A stretch of DNA of 32,993 bases from Collinsella sp. (GCA_018373675.1 JAHAGQ010000024.1:1-32993), one strand, 5' to 3'; positions 1 through 8,504 are shown, numbered from the stretch's first letter. The notes: a model not told the origin generated them from the sequence alone. Translations and numbers: made by a program.

Positions 1-203
1 TTCAGCATCAGGGTAGCGCTGCGACGCGGAAATCGCGCGCCGTTGCCGCGCCCCGCAGTGCCCGCTTCCCCCGAGAACAATTATCAGTGCAGGTAGACGG
101 CTTGCGTATTTTCGGAAAACCGGGGGATGGTCGACCCATACGGGTTAAACGTAGTAGATAGGTCATTTTCGTGGCACGGCCCAAAACAGTCTTTTGGGAC
201 GGG
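1..203. repeat. Left copy of terminal inverted repeat
   Basis: Positions 1-97 are a perfect reverse complement of 32896-32992. Beyond that the match continues at roughly 70 percent identity by eye to about position 203 (partner 32788-32895), including shared blocks such as AAACGTAGTAGAT and TTTTGGGAYGGG. No coding sequence is apparent here. It ends about 50 bp before the tex ribosome binding site, so it may contain the tex promoter. Because both copies sit exactly at the window edges, a dispersed repeat at which an assembled contig stopped is the simplest explanation. Confidence 0.85.
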
Positions 204-256
204 TGGTATCCTTGGTAGCTCTGTGCTGCAAACGCACCTTTACCGCAAGGAGTTTC

Positions 257-2404
257 ATGGATCTTATCGCCCAGCTCGCCCGCGAGCTCAACCTTAAGGC
301 CGCCAACGTCGAGGCGGCCGTCAAGCTCATCGACGAGGGCAACACCATCCCCTTTATCTCGCGCTACCGCAAGGAAGCCACGGGCGGCATGGACGACGTC
401 GCCCTGCGCGCACTCGACGAGCGCCTGTCCTACCTGCGCAATCTTGAGCAGCGTAAAGAGGACGTCGTTCTGCTCATCGACGCCCAGGGCAAACTCACGC
501 CCGAACTCGAGCAGCAGATTCGAGAGGCCACGCAGCTCCAGCGTGTCGAGGACCTCTACAAGCCCTACCGCAAAAAGCGCATGACCCGCGCACAGAAGGC
601 CCGCGAGGCAGGCCTGGAGCCGCTTGCCAACATGATCATCATGCAGGCCTCGGCCAAGGGCAGCGCGCTCGACACCGCCGCGGCCTACGTCAACGAGGAA
701 GCCGGCTTCGACACGCCCGAGAAGGCGCTCGCCGGCGCGGCGGACATCGTGGCTGAGACGGTGGCCGAAGACCCCGAGAACGTCGCCGACCTGCGCGCCT
801 TTACGCAAAACACCGCCGACATCGTCGTCGAGGCCACCGACCCCGCCGAAAAGACTCCCTACGAGCCCTACTACAACTATGATGAGCCGCTGCGCCGTAT
901 ACCCAACCACCGCGTGCTGGCTATCGACCGCGGCGAGCGCGAGGGCAAGCTCCGCGTGCGCGTGAACGTCGACGGCGCTGCCGCCACAGCGCGCCTCAGC
1001 AGCCGTTGGCCCCGACGCCAGGGCGTCTTCGCGCCCATCTTCGATGCCGCCATCGCTGACGGTTACAAGCGCCTCATGGCCCCCTCGCTGGAGCGCGAGG
1101 CCCGCGCCAAACTCACCGTTCGCGCTCAGACCGAGGCCATCAACGTCTTTGCCAAGAATCTCGAGGGCCTGCTCTCGGCGCGCCCTGTGCGCGGCGCCCG
1201 CGTGCTCGCGCTCGATCCGGGCTACCGCACCGGCTGCAAGGTCGCCGTCATGGACGAGACCGGCAAGCTACTCGACCACGGCGTGGTCTACCCCACCAAG
1301 CCGCGCCACGACGTCGCCGGCACCAAGCGCGAGCTCGCCCGCCTCGTCAAAAAGGACGGCGTCAACACCATCGTCATCGGCAACGGCACCGCCAGCCGCG
1401 AGACCGAGGAAGTCGTCTCGGAGTTCATTGCCGAGCAGGCGCCTGGGCTGCGATACACCATTGTTAACGAGGCCGGCGCGTCGGTGTACTCCGCCTCCGA
1501 GCTCGCGAGCCAGGAGTATCCCGACCTGGACGTCACCGTGCGCGGCGCCATGAGCCTGGGCCGCCGCCTGCAGGACCCACTGGCAGAGCTCGTCAAGATT
1601 CCGCCCCAGTCCATCGGCGTGGGCCAGTACCAGCACGACCTTGACCAGGCCGAGCTCTCGCGCACCCTGGGCCACGTGGTGGAGGACGTCGTCAACCGCG
1701 TGGGCGTCGACGTCAACACCGCGAGCGCGAGCCTGCTGGGATACGTTTCGGGCATCACGCCGAGCGTGGCCAAGAACATCGTGGCTTTCCGCGAGGAAAA
1801 CGGCGCCTTCACCGATCGCCGCCAGCTCAAGAAGGTCCCCAAGCTGGGACCCAAGGCATATCTCAACGCTGCAGGCTTTTTGCGAATTAGCGGCGGTAAG
1901 AACCCGCTCGACGCAACGAGCGTCCACCCCGAAAGCTACGAGGTGGCCACGGCCGTCCTGGAGCGTGCCGGCGTTGCGGCAAGCGAGCTCAGCCGCGGCG
2001 GCGTGCCCGACATCGAGCGCCGCCTGGGCAGCATCTCGGCGCTAGCAAGCGACCTGAACTGCGGTACCCTGACGCTCATCGACATTGTCAACGAGCTCAA
2101 GAAGCCCGGCCGCGACCCGCGCGACGACGCGCCCGAGGTGGTCTTTAGCCGCTCGGCACTTTCCATCGACGACCTGGAACCCGGCATGGAGCTCAAGGGC
2201 ACGGTGCGCAACGTCGTCGACTTTGGCGCCTTCGTCGACGTGGGAGTGCACCAGGACGGCCTTGTGCACATCTCCAAGCTGGCCAACCGCTTTGTCAAGC
2301 ACCCGAGCGACGTGGTGCGCATCGGTGACACGGTCAAGGTGTGGGTCGAAAAGGTCGATCGCGACCGCAAGAAGATCTCGCTCACCATGGTACAGGGCAA
2401 GTAA
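257..2404 (+). CDS. tex: Tex-family S1 RNA-binding transcription accessory protein
   Basis: This 715-residue protein matches the usual Tex length and domain order. It has a helical N-terminal region, a YqgF/RuvC-like RNase H fold beginning near residue 315 (ALDPGYRTGCKVAV), a helix-hairpin-helix pair around residues 475-540 (NTASASLLGYVSGI onward, then VPKLGPKAYLNAAGF), and a C-terminal S1 domain from about residue 640 (GTVRNVVDFGAFVDVG). Tex proteins bind nucleic acid and associate with transcription or stalled RNA polymerase in the cytoplasm. I chose the ATG at 257 because AAGGAG lies 4 nt upstream and the family begins with MDLIAQLARELNL-like sequence; an upstream in-frame ATG at 194 would add 21 residues unlike the family. 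The gene stands alone, with a repeat-rich gap after it. Confidence 0.95.
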   Translation: MDLIAQLARELNLKAANVEAAVKLIDEGNTIPFISRYRKEATGGMDDVALRALDERLSYLRNLEQRKEDVVLLIDAQGKLTPELEQQIREATQLQRVEDLYKPYRKKRMTRAQKAREAGLEPLANMIIMQASAKGSALDTAAAYVNEEAGFDTPEKALAGAADIVAETVAEDPENVADLRAFTQNTADIVVEATDPAEKTPYEPYYNYDEPLRRIPNHRVLAIDRGEREGKLRVRVNVDGAAATARLSSRWPRRQGVFAPIFDAAIADGYKRLMAPSLEREARAKLTVRAQTEAINVFAKNLEGLLSARPVRGARVLALDPGYRTGCKVAVMDETGKLLDHGVVYPTKPRHDVAGTKRELARLVKKDGVNTIVIGNGTASRETEEVVSEFIAEQAPGLRYTIVNEAGASVYSASELASQEYPDLDVTVRGAMSLGRRLQDPLAELVKIPPQSIGVGQYQHDLDQAELSRTLGHVVEDVVNRVGVDVNTASASLLGYVSGITPSVAKNIVAFREENGAFTDRRQLKKVPKLGPKAYLNAAGFLRISGGKNPLDATSVHPESYEVATAVLERAGVAASELSRGGVPDIERRLGSISALASDLNCGTLTLIDIVNELKKPGRDPRDDAPEVVFSRSALSIDDLEPGMELKGTVRNVVDFGAFVDVGVHQDGLVHISKLANRFVKHPSDVVRIGDTVKVWVEKVDRDRKKISLTMVQGK

Positions 2405-2413
2405 ACCGCCAAA

Positions 2414-2629
2414 GCAAAGGTACCCCCTGTAGCGATGTGCAAAATCGCGAGTATTCTGCAAATTCCACCGTTCCGGATGCCCCTCAGAGACGAAAAAGCA
2501 TGGAACAGCCCCCGTTTTAGCGTCATCAGAGCCAAAACGGGGGCCGTTCCATGCTTCGGTTAACTGATAAAGACCTTTACCTTGCTGAATACTCTCAATT
2601 TTGCACGGCGCAGGCGGGGGTACCTTTGC
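2414..2629. repeat. Nested inverted repeat (48-bp outer arms)
   Basis: The outer arms 2414-2461 and 2582-2629 are imperfect reverse complements; both begin GCAAAGGTACCCC when read inward and share GTGCAAAAT and GAGTATTC blocks. They enclose a second, tighter hairpin at 2497-2555. The arrangement resembles a REP/MITE-like palindromic element and not an ordinary terminator alone. No transposase is present. Confidence 0.8.
2493..2555 (-). terminator. Hairpin terminator for the transaldolase transcript
   Basis: Arms 2497-2520 and 2532-2555 pair over 24 positions with two mismatches around an 11-nt loop. Read on the minus strand the stem is followed by TTTTT, as expected for a Rho-independent terminator of the leftward transaldolase transcript. 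No T run follows on the plus strand, so it is less convincing for tex. Confidence 0.6.
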
Positions 2630-2632
2630 CCA

Positions 2633-2672
2633 CGGCAGGATATGGAAGCCAAGCGCCAACTTGCTGGCAAGC
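2633..2672 (-). pseudogene. Duplicated 3' fragment of a transaldolase gene
   Basis: The 18 bases at 2633-2650 are identical to 2788-2805, the last codons of the neighbouring transaldolase gene (GFHILP). On the minus strand this copy reads LASKLALGFHILP and continues without the stop codon, while the intact gene reads AKDIAALGFHILP followed by stop. Upstream codons differ from the intact copy, so this is a remnant of a diverged second allele and not a fresh tandem duplication. Confidence 0.6.
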
Positions 2673-2784
2673 TCGTGTCGGCAGCCCCGGCCTTTCCTTT
2701 GCCTAGCGCGACCCTCGCGGAGCGCGTGAGCGATAGGGAAAGGAGAGCCGGGGCGAGCAGCCCGCGGCGTAGTCAGTGTTCGCG

Positions 2785-3489
2785 CTACGGCAGGATATGG
2801 AAGCCCAAAGCGGCGATATCCTTGGCAAAGCCGCGCACGGTGTCGAGCGAGACCTCGTACGGGTCGCGACCGATGTTCTTGCGCTTGGCCAGGATGCTGT
2901 TGGGCACCGTAATGATCTGGCAACCGCAGGCTTCTGCCTGGTAAATGTTGATGAGCTCGCGCGTGGACGCCCACAGGACCTCACAGTTGGGCTTTGCGGC
3001 GGCCTTCTTAACCGACTCCGTCATAAACGGAATGGGGTCGACGCCGGTATCGGCGATGCGGCCGGCAAAGAGCGAGATGATGGACGGCGTCTCGGCGTCA
3101 ACGGCCTCGACCATCTCATCGACCTGCGTAGGCGTAAAGATGGTGGTGACGTTGACCTTGATGCCGTCGGCCGAAAGCTTGCGCACCAGCTCGGCGGTGG
3201 ACCCGCCCTTGGTGGTCACGCACGGAATCTTGACGTAGACGTTCTCGGCCCAGGTAGCGATCTCGCGCGCCTCGACCTCCATGGTCTCGACGTCGTCGGC
3301 AAAGACCTCAAATGAGACGGACACATCGGTGATGTGGGTCAAGACCTCTTTGGCAAACGCGCGGTAATCCGTCACGCCGCCCTTCTTCATAAGGGACGGG
3401 TTGGTCGTGAAACCCTGAACGTTGCCGTTCTCGTACATGTCGAGCATGCCCTCGAGGTTTGCACCGTCAGCGAACACCTTGATTGCCAT
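2785..3489 (-). CDS. Transaldolase / fructose-6-phosphate aldolase family protein
   Basis: This 234-residue protein is a short transaldolase of the TalB/FSA (class I aldolase, TIM barrel) family. Visible family motifs are FTTNPSLM near the N-terminus, the Schiff-base lysine motif ENVYVKIP, NVTTIFTP, and SLFAGRIADTG. These enzymes move a dihydroxyacetone unit between sugar phosphates in the pentose phosphate pathway, or cleave fructose 6-phosphate; sequence alone does not separate the two activities. I chose the ATG at 3489 because AAAGGAA precedes it and homologues start MAIKVFADGA; an in-frame extension of eight codons is less likely. It is monocistronic, with a hairpin terminator at 2493-2555. 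A diverged copy of its 3' end lies downstream. Confidence 0.9.
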   Translation of the reverse strand: MAIKVFADGANLEGMLDMYENGNVQGFTTNPSLMKKGGVTDYRAFAKEVLTHITDVSVSFEVFADDVETMEVEAREIATWAENVYVKIPCVTTKGGSTAELVRKLSADGIKVNVTTIFTPTQVDEMVEAVDAETPSIISLFAGRIADTGVDPIPFMTESVKKAAAKPNCEVLWASTRELINIYQAEACGCQIITVPNSILAKRKNIGRDPYEVSLDTVRGFAKDIAALGFHILP

Positions 3490-3647
3490 CTGCCTGATTC
3501 CTTTCGTCTGCATATGGGCGTTGGACTGCTAAACACTTTACCTACGTTTATCAAGGCGTGAGCTGCGGTTTTTTGTCTTCTCGGCGAACGGTATAAACGC
3601 TTTAGCGTTTTTGAGCACACCTTCCAGCAGCAAAACGATTTTGCAGG

Positions 3648-3670
3648 GCGGGCCCATTTGAGCCGCCCGC
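3648..3670 (-). terminator. GC-rich hairpin downstream of the HAD remnant
   Basis: GCGGGC (3648-3653) pairs with GCCCGC (3665-3670) around an 11-nt loop, just past the stop codon of the HAD remnant. The trailing bases on the minus strand are only weakly T-rich, so terminator function is tentative. Confidence 0.4.
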
Positions 3671-3700
3671 CGCGGGTGAACGGTAATTGGGCGGTTCCCG

Positions 3701-3960
3701 CTAGATCAACCCAAAGTGGCGCATCGCCGTGACGGTGCCGTCGTGCTCGACGTCGTCGGTCACATAGTCGGCGACCGCCTTGACCTCGGGCATGGCGTTG
3801 CCCATGGCGACAGCCATCTCGACAGCGGAGAGTATGCCCAGGTCGTTGCCCGAATCGCCGAAGCCAAAGGTGCGCGCGTTACGGCTGCATCCCAGATACT
3901 CCAGTGCTCGCGCCACGCCCACGCCCTTGTCAATGCCCTTGGGGCTCAGCTCGCGGTTTG
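3701..3960 (-). pseudogene. 3' remnant of a Cof-type HAD phosphatase gene
   Basis: The last roughly 85 codons encode the C-terminal part of a Cof/SupH-type HAD hydrolase: SPKGIDKG (catalytic lysine motif III) and FGFGDSGNDLGILS (acidic motif IV), then the conserved MGNAMPEVKAVADYVT tail. The N-terminal two thirds, including the DxDGT nucleophile, are absent. Upstream of about 3960 the open frame continues into low-complexity Arg/Gly/Cys sequence unlike the family. The gene is therefore truncated and cannot encode an active phosphatase. The break coincides with the left edge of the accessory sugar island, which suggests that arrival of the island removed the 5' part. A ribosome binding site and ATG at 13533 on the same strand may be the left-over start. 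Confidence 0.75.
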
Positions 3961-4075
3961 CTTGCTGGGCTCGCTTGGAAGATCGGCGGTAAACGCGTCT
4001 CCCAGTCAATCCGGCACCGCCGAGGCAAACCCCACACGCGCCCGCCGGCAAGCGGCACGCGCCCGCCAACGCAAA

Positions 4076-4110
4076 GGTCCGGCGGGACGCACCTAGCATC
4101 CCGCCGGACC
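4076..4110 (-). terminator. Perfect 12-bp GC-rich hairpin after the esterase gene
   Basis: GGTCCGGCGGGA and its exact complement flank an 11-nt loop, 33 bp past the esterase stop codon. Read leftward it is followed by TTTGCGTT, a weak T tract. It probably ends the island operon. Confidence 0.6.
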
Positions 4111-4143
4111 GTCACTCGTCCAGGAGGTCGCCGCGACGAGCCC

Positions 4144-5235
4144 CTAGATCTTCGCAAGCTCCTCGGAGATGACGCGACAGACATCCTCAGCCTGAGGCAT
4201 CACGCCGTACATCTCGAAGAAGCCGTGGTCGCAGCCGCGATAACGAATCGCAGTGACGTCAACGCCCGCATCCTGCAGCCTCTTCGCGAACAGCTCGTCC
4301 TGATAGCGCAGATAGTCATACTCGGAAGAGATGATGACCGTGCGGGGGAACGCGCTCACGTCCTCCGCGAACAGCGCGGAAATCAGCGGGTCGAGCATCT
4401 TGTCCGCATCGCCGTTGACGTACATGGGCGGAAGGTCGTTGTTGGCGAGGCGAATGCGATCAACCCTGCTCAGCGCCTCGGGCCTCTGCTCATCCACGAC
4501 CTCGTACAGGTCATAGGACCACTCATCCGGAACGGGACCGCCATCAACGAGCGGATAAAGCTCGACAACCGCCTTGATCCTATCCGCGTGAGAGCCCTCG
4601 AGCACGACGGCATTCGACAGGCTGCCACCCGCAGAGTCACCAGCCACGGCAATGCGAGTCGCATCAACGCCCAGCTCGTCAGCGTGATCGACAAGCCAGT
4701 CGAGCGTCTTCACGCAGTCCTCAACGCCACCCGGGAACATCGTCTCGGGAGACAGGCGGTACTCCGGATAGATCGCGACGCAACCCGTGCGCTCCACAAT
4801 GTCGCGCAGGCAGTTCTCGTACTGGCCGATGTTGCCCACCATGAACCCGCCGCCATGGATGAACACGAGCGCGGCAGACCCATCCTCGTGCCCCTCCGGC
4901 GTGAAGATGTGCAGCGGAATGCCCTTGTCGCCGAAGTTCATGACGACGGTCTTCTTGGCAACGTTCGCGCCCCTCACGACGTGGGTCTCCTTGTTGGGCG
5001 CGGAGCGCCACGCGATCACGTCCACCGGTCCGGCCGGCGCCGACCCCGCCGCAGGAGCCGCAGCGAGCTTCGCGTGCGCACGAGCATAGACGCGCGGATC
5101 GAGCACGTGCTCGCGGTCGTCACCCGGCACGGGCTTCAGCATCAGCCTCAGGCCGTTAGGCTCGACAACCTCCCTCGCGCCACTCTCAAGCACCTCAAGC
5201 TCGGAAGTGGGGTACTTCCTATCCTCGGCGCTCAT
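4144..5235 (-). CDS. Alpha/beta hydrolase, HSL-type esterase/lipase
   Basis: This 363-residue protein carries the full hormone-sensitive-lipase (family IV esterase) signature: HGGG oxyanion motif at residues 127-130, GDSAGG with nucleophile Ser201, Asp307 in SEYDYLR, and His337 in CDHGFF. It should hydrolyse a small ester, such as an acetyl or acyl group, in the cytoplasm; there is no signal peptide. The ATG at 5235 is only 2 bp after the aldo/keto reductase stop codon, indicating translational coupling, so it is the last gene of the sugar operon. A longer open frame upstream only reads through the reductase gene. Residues 58-72 are Ala/Pro-rich and look like a linker. Context suggests deacylation of a sugar or sugar phosphate, but the substrate is unknown. 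Confidence 0.9.
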   Translation of the reverse strand: MSAEDRKYPTSELEVLESGAREVVEPNGLRLMLKPVPGDDREHVLDPRVYARAHAKLAAAPAAGSAPAGPVDVIAWRSAPNKETHVVRGANVAKKTVVMNFGDKGIPLHIFTPEGHEDGSAALVFIHGGGFMVGNIGQYENCLRDIVERTGCVAIYPEYRLSPETMFPGGVEDCVKTLDWLVDHADELGVDATRIAVAGDSAGGSLSNAVVLEGSHADRIKAVVELYPLVDGGPVPDEWSYDLYEVVDEQRPEALSRVDRIRLANNDLPPMYVNGDADKMLDPLISALFAEDVSAFPRTVIISSEYDYLRYQDELFAKRLQDAGVDVTAIRYRGCDHGFFEMYGVMPQAEDVCRVISEELAKI

Positions 5236-5237
5236 GG

Positions 5238-6182
5238 CTAGCCGATCTTCAGCTCGTCGAGCCTGGCGTCGAGCTTGGCCATCTCGTCGGCGGAAAGCTC
5301 CCACTCGAACGTCTCGCAGTTCTGAATCGCGTGGGCGTCCGTGCGCACGCCCACGAGAGCGGTGCCCACGTACTCCTTCTGGGTGCTCCAGTTCACGGCA
5401 ACCTGCGCCACGGGTTTGTCGTGGGCCTCGGCGATCTCGTCCATGACCTTGAGCAGCTCCTGGACGCGCGAGAACTTGGGCTCCCGAAAGTAGTCGTAGA
5501 AGCCACCGCGGACGTCGCCTTCCTCGAACTTCGTCAGCTCGCGGAACTTGCCCGACAGGATGCCCGCGCCAAGGGAGCCATAGGTGAAGGAGTCGATGCC
5601 ACGCTCGTAGCCCCACTTGATGAGGTCCTCGGAGGAGCGGTCAACCATAGAGTAGGGCGGCTGCTGGACGTCAATCTGAGCGACCTTCTCGCACTCCTCG
5701 ATCATCTCGGTCGTGAAGTTGGAGACGCCGATGTGGCGAATCTTGCCCTGCTCCTTGAGGAGCTGGAGGGCGCACATCGTCTCGGAGAACGGAGTCTTAG
5801 CGTCGGGCCAGTGCACGAAGTAGAAGTCGATGTAGTCGGTGCGGAGGTTGCGCAGCGAGCTCTCGACCTCCCTCATGATGTTCTTGAACGAGGAGTCGCG
5901 GTCATAGCCGGCGGCGCTGGTGATCAGGCCAACCTTGGTCGAGAGCAGGTAGCTCTCTCTGTCGACGCCCCTGAGCGCGTTGCCGACGACCTTCTCGGAC
6001 GTGCCGTTGCCATAGCACGGCGCGGTGTCGATGAGGTTGACGCCGTGATCGAGCATGGTGCGGATGGCGGACATGCTGGCGGCGTCATCGTTCTCACCAA
6101 AGGAGTCGCCGCCGATCGCCCAGGTGCCCACAGCGAGCTGGGAGACGTCGACATCGGAATTCTTGAGGTGCGTGTAGCGCAT
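5238..6182 (-). CDS. Aldo/keto reductase (IolS/YhdN-like)
   Basis: This 314-residue (alpha/beta)8-barrel oxidoreductase has the complete AKR tetrad: Asp and Tyr in LIDTAPCYGNG, Lys in LLSTKVGL, and His in YFVHWPDA. IGVSNFT and the C-terminal GVRTDAHAIQN segment fit the NADPH-using IolS/YhdN-like AKR group. Such enzymes reduce aldehydes or ketones of sugars and small metabolites. The start ATG at 6182 follows GGAGAG. It lies 97 bp downstream of PTS IID, across a hairpin (6201-6237) that may cause partial termination, and 2 bp before the esterase. It probably acts on an intermediate of the imported sugar; the exact substrate cannot be read from sequence. Confidence 0.9.
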   Translation of the reverse strand: MRYTHLKNSDVDVSQLAVGTWAIGGDSFGENDDAASMSAIRTMLDHGVNLIDTAPCYGNGTSEKVVGNALRGVDRESYLLSTKVGLITSAAGYDRDSSFKNIMREVESSLRNLRTDYIDFYFVHWPDAKTPFSETMCALQLLKEQGKIRHIGVSNFTTEMIEECEKVAQIDVQQPPYSMVDRSSEDLIKWGYERGIDSFTYGSLGAGILSGKFRELTKFEEGDVRGGFYDYFREPKFSRVQELLKVMDEIAEAHDKPVAQVAVNWSTQKEYVGTALVGVRTDAHAIQNCETFEWELSADEMAKLDARLDELKIG

Positions 6183-6200
6183 GTTCTCTCCTTCTAATGG

Positions 6201-6237
6201 GGCGGCACGCGTCGAATGTCCTCGATCGCGTGCCGCC
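6201..6237 (-). terminator. Hairpin between PTS IID and the reductase gene
   Basis: GGCGGCACGCG (6201-6211) pairs exactly with CGCGTGCCGCC (6227-6237). There is no T run on the leftward transcript, so it may be an attenuating or RNA-stabilising hairpin that sets a lower level for the reductase and esterase genes. Confidence 0.5.
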
Positions 6238-6279
6238 GGGAATTGCCTTAAACAAGCTTCGAATGATCCGGAAGCCGCC

Positions 6280-7116
6280 CTACACGATGCCCACGAGGCC
6301 GAGGACGAGCGCCAGAATCATGATGCCAACCAGGATGATGTTGACGTTCACGTTCTTCTTGCGCAGGAGCCAGAGGACGACGAGCGTAAGCCCCAGGGGC
6401 ACGATGCCCTTGAAGATCGAGTCGAGGTAGGTCTGGATCATGACGGGGTCAGAGTCCTGAACCGGAATGGACAGGATCGTGTTGAATTGGACGTTCGCCG
6501 CAGTCATGGCACCGATCATCACGAGGCCAACCGTGGAGGTCGCCTTGGTGATGAGCTTCATGAGACCACCCTCGTACATCTCGGAGATGAAGTTGGTGCC
6601 CATGCTGAAGCCGAGGTAGGTCATGAAGTATCGGCAGAGGATCGACGGGATGTTGTAGATCAGCAGGAACATGATCGCGCCGAGGGGCGAGCCGCTCATG
6701 GCGAGGTTGATGCCAATGCCGGCAGCGATGACACGCAGGACGCCCCAGAAGATTGCGTCACCGATGCCGGACATCGGGCCCATCAGGGAAACCTTGATGC
6801 CGTCGATGGACTCGGTGTCGAAGTCTTCGTGCTGCGAGTTCTCCCTCTCCATGGAGGCGACGAGGCCCATGGCGAACGTGCCGACGTTCTGGGTAATGTT
6901 GTACCAAGTCGTGTGACGCTTCATGGCTTCGGCACGGGCCTCGGGGTCATCGGCGTAGTAGCGGTTAAGCGCGGGCTGGACGGAGTACAGCCAGCCGTCG
7001 GCGCCAGCCTTGACGGAACCGCCGGCGCAGGAGGCGAACACGGAGAAAGAGCGCAGGAAAATGCTGTTGAGCATCTTCTTGTCTTCAGGGCTCACATTCT
7101 TGGTCAGGTTGCTCAT
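6280..7116 (-). CDS. PTS mannose-family transporter subunit IID
   Basis: This 278-residue protein is a mannose/fructose/sorbose-family EIID, the second membrane subunit that forms the sugar channel with IIC. It has the conserved LRSFSVFAS start region, the MGPMSGIGDAIFWG motif, and C-terminal hydrophobic segments ending LALVLGLVGIV. Its ATG at 7116 overlaps the IIC stop codon by 4 bp (ATGA), which shows tight coupling. A longer open frame upstream only overlaps IIC and is not used. The length fits the family. Confidence 0.93.
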   Translation of the reverse strand: MSNLTKNVSPEDKKMLNSIFLRSFSVFASCAGGSVKAGADGWLYSVQPALNRYYADDPEARAEAMKRHTTWYNITQNVGTFAMGLVASMERENSQHEDFDTESIDGIKVSLMGPMSGIGDAIFWGVLRVIAAGIGINLAMSGSPLGAIMFLLIYNIPSILCRYFMTYLGFSMGTNFISEMYEGGLMKLITKATSTVGLVMIGAMTAANVQFNTILSIPVQDSDPVMIQTYLDSIFKGIVPLGLTLVVLWLLRKKNVNVNIILVGIMILALVLGLVGIV

Positions 7117-7925
7117 GCGAAGAAATCCTCCTCGTCGCTGGTTACAGAGTCGTTGGAAACGGTCTGGGTGGCCAAGCCCTTCTTGGTGAGATCGAAAATC
7201 TCCTTGTCGCGGAGGGCGGAGGCAACCGCGATGATGACGCCGAGAACCGCGATGGCGATCATCGGGAGGCCGAGGTACTGGTAGAGCGTGAAGCCCAGGA
7301 AGAAGTAGATGCTGAGCTCGGTGCTCCACAGCATCTGGAGCAGGAGCGCCATACCAACGGCGGGCAGGAGGGCGCCCACGGCGTTGAGGCCGCTCATGAC
7401 ATTGGCCGGAATCTGGTTGACGATAGCGGCAACGGGCTCAGCGCCAAGGTAAACGCCGAGGAAGGCGATGAGGCCAAAGGCGGCGTACTTAACGAACCGG
7501 AGAACGAAGTGCTGAAGCGCGAGGCCCTTCTCGTTGCCCTCGGCGGCCATCTTGTCAAAGGTGGCGGCGAAGAAAGCGAGGAACACGTTGTTCATGAAGA
7601 TCGAGAGGAACGCGGTGACGACGCCAACGGGAACGGCCAGCGTGATGGCGGCGCCTTGGTCGATGCCGGCGCCAACGGTGAAGGCGACGGCGAGGGCGGT
7701 CGCGGTAACGGGCTCGGCGGAGATGGCGCCACCGATGTTAACCGCGCCCATGAAGATTGCCTCGAGAGAGGCACCGATGATGACACCGGTCTTGACGTCG
7801 CCCATCAGAAGCCCCGCAACGAGGCCGACCACGAGAGGACGCTCGATCATACACTGACCGAGAACCCAGTTGCCGCCGTAGCAAATCAGCACGGTCAACC
7901 AGGCCATTACTGCTAACCCAATCAT
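7113..7925 (-). CDS. PTS mannose-family transporter subunit IIC
   Basis: This 270-residue polytopic membrane protein is the EIIC channel subunit of a mannose-family PTS. It has the early motif GQCMIERPLVVGLVAGLLMG and the IGASLEAIFMGAVNIGG motif, and about six to eight hydrophobic segments. The start follows AAGGAAG at a good distance. It lies 46 bp after IIB and overlaps IID by 4 bp. The C-terminus is unusual: a polar tail ends SDEEDFFA, closely resembling the GSDGDFFD end of the IIA protein of the same operon. Confidence 0.93.
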   Translation of the reverse strand: MIGLAVMAWLTVLICYGGNWVLGQCMIERPLVVGLVAGLLMGDVKTGVIIGASLEAIFMGAVNIGGAISAEPVTATALAVAFTVGAGIDQGAAITLAVPVGVVTAFLSIFMNNVFLAFFAATFDKMAAEGNEKGLALQHFVLRFVKYAAFGLIAFLGVYLGAEPVAAIVNQIPANVMSGLNAVGALLPAVGMALLLQMLWSTELSIYFFLGFTLYQYLGLPMIAIAVLGVIIAVASALRDKEIFDLTKKGLATQTVSNDSVTSDEEDFFA

Positions 7926-7971
7926 TTGACTTCCTTTCTCTCATTTCATTTGACCGCCTGGCCAAATCCCC

Positions 7972-8475
7972 TTATTTCTCCGCCGCCTCGATCAGACTCT
8001 TGAGAGGAGTCTTGGGATTGGACGGGATAAGCTGATGGAAAACCGGAATACCCTGCTCGCAAAGCTCCTTCGCGGCCTCGAGCTCATCCGGGTTGAGCAT
8101 GATCGTGGAGTTGAGGGCGACCTTGCTATCCGGATCGGACTTGTCGAAGCGGCCGACATTGGCAACGTTCACGCCCTCGATCTTGCCCGGTGCGCCTTTA
8201 ACGAGCTCAAGCACGTCACGCACGCAGTTGGTGAGCGCGAAGATGCGCATGGAGTCCGCACGCGGATCGTTCGCGATGCGGCAAGCATCCGGAACATCCT
8301 TGACGAGGAGCTTCTGGCCCGCCGGCGTACCCATGGAAAGCGTCATGCGAAGGGCATCGCTCTCCACGGCGTGCCTGTTGGCGACGATGATCCTGGTGGT
8401 GTTGAGCTCCTTGGTCCACACCAGGGCGACCTGCCCGTGAATCAGACGGTCATCGACTCGAACCTGAACAATCAT
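7972..8475 (-). CDS. PTS mannose-family phosphocarrier subunit IIB
   Basis: This 167-residue cytoplasmic protein is EIIB of the mannose/sorbose family. The family motif DDRLIHGQVAL places the phosphorylated histidine at residue 13, which takes phosphate from IIA and passes it to the sugar moving through IIC/IID. The rest (NVGRFDKSD, near the middle, and FHQLIPSNPKTPL at the end) also fits. The start follows GGAGAGGAAAC. It sits between IIA (29 bp) and IIC (46 bp) on the same strand. Confidence 0.95.
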   Translation of the reverse strand: MIVQVRVDDRLIHGQVALVWTKELNTTRIIVANRHAVESDALRMTLSMGTPAGQKLLVKDVPDACRIANDPRADSMRIFALTNCVRDVLELVKGAPGKIEGVNVANVGRFDKSDPDSKVALNSTIMLNPDELEAAKELCEQGIPVFHQLIPSNPKTPLKSLIEAAEK

Positions 8476-8504
8476 TGTTTCCTCTCCTTACTTATTAGTG
8501 CTCT

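Larger units (their letters stand above)
2405..2784. other. Repeat-rich gap between tex and the transaldolase gene
   Basis: This 380-bp stretch has no convincing gene. It contains a long nested inverted repeat (2414-2629), a duplicated fragment of the neighbouring transaldolase 3' end (about 2633-2672) and a further imperfect hairpin (2684-2754) whose arms share GCCCCGGC and its complement. Open frames across it are interrupted or read through palindromes. Confidence 0.7.

Noticed and set aside
1268..1927. Long open frames antisense to tex, and similar ones antisense to rlmKL, kup and the ABC genes
   Set aside because: High GC produces long spurious frames; they lack ribosome binding sites and family motifs, and lie wholly inside well-supported genes.
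3965..4143. Extension of the HAD frame upstream to 4099 as part of a real protein
   Set aside because: The added residues are Arg/Gly/Cys-rich, unlike HAD proteins, and cross the esterase terminator hairpin.
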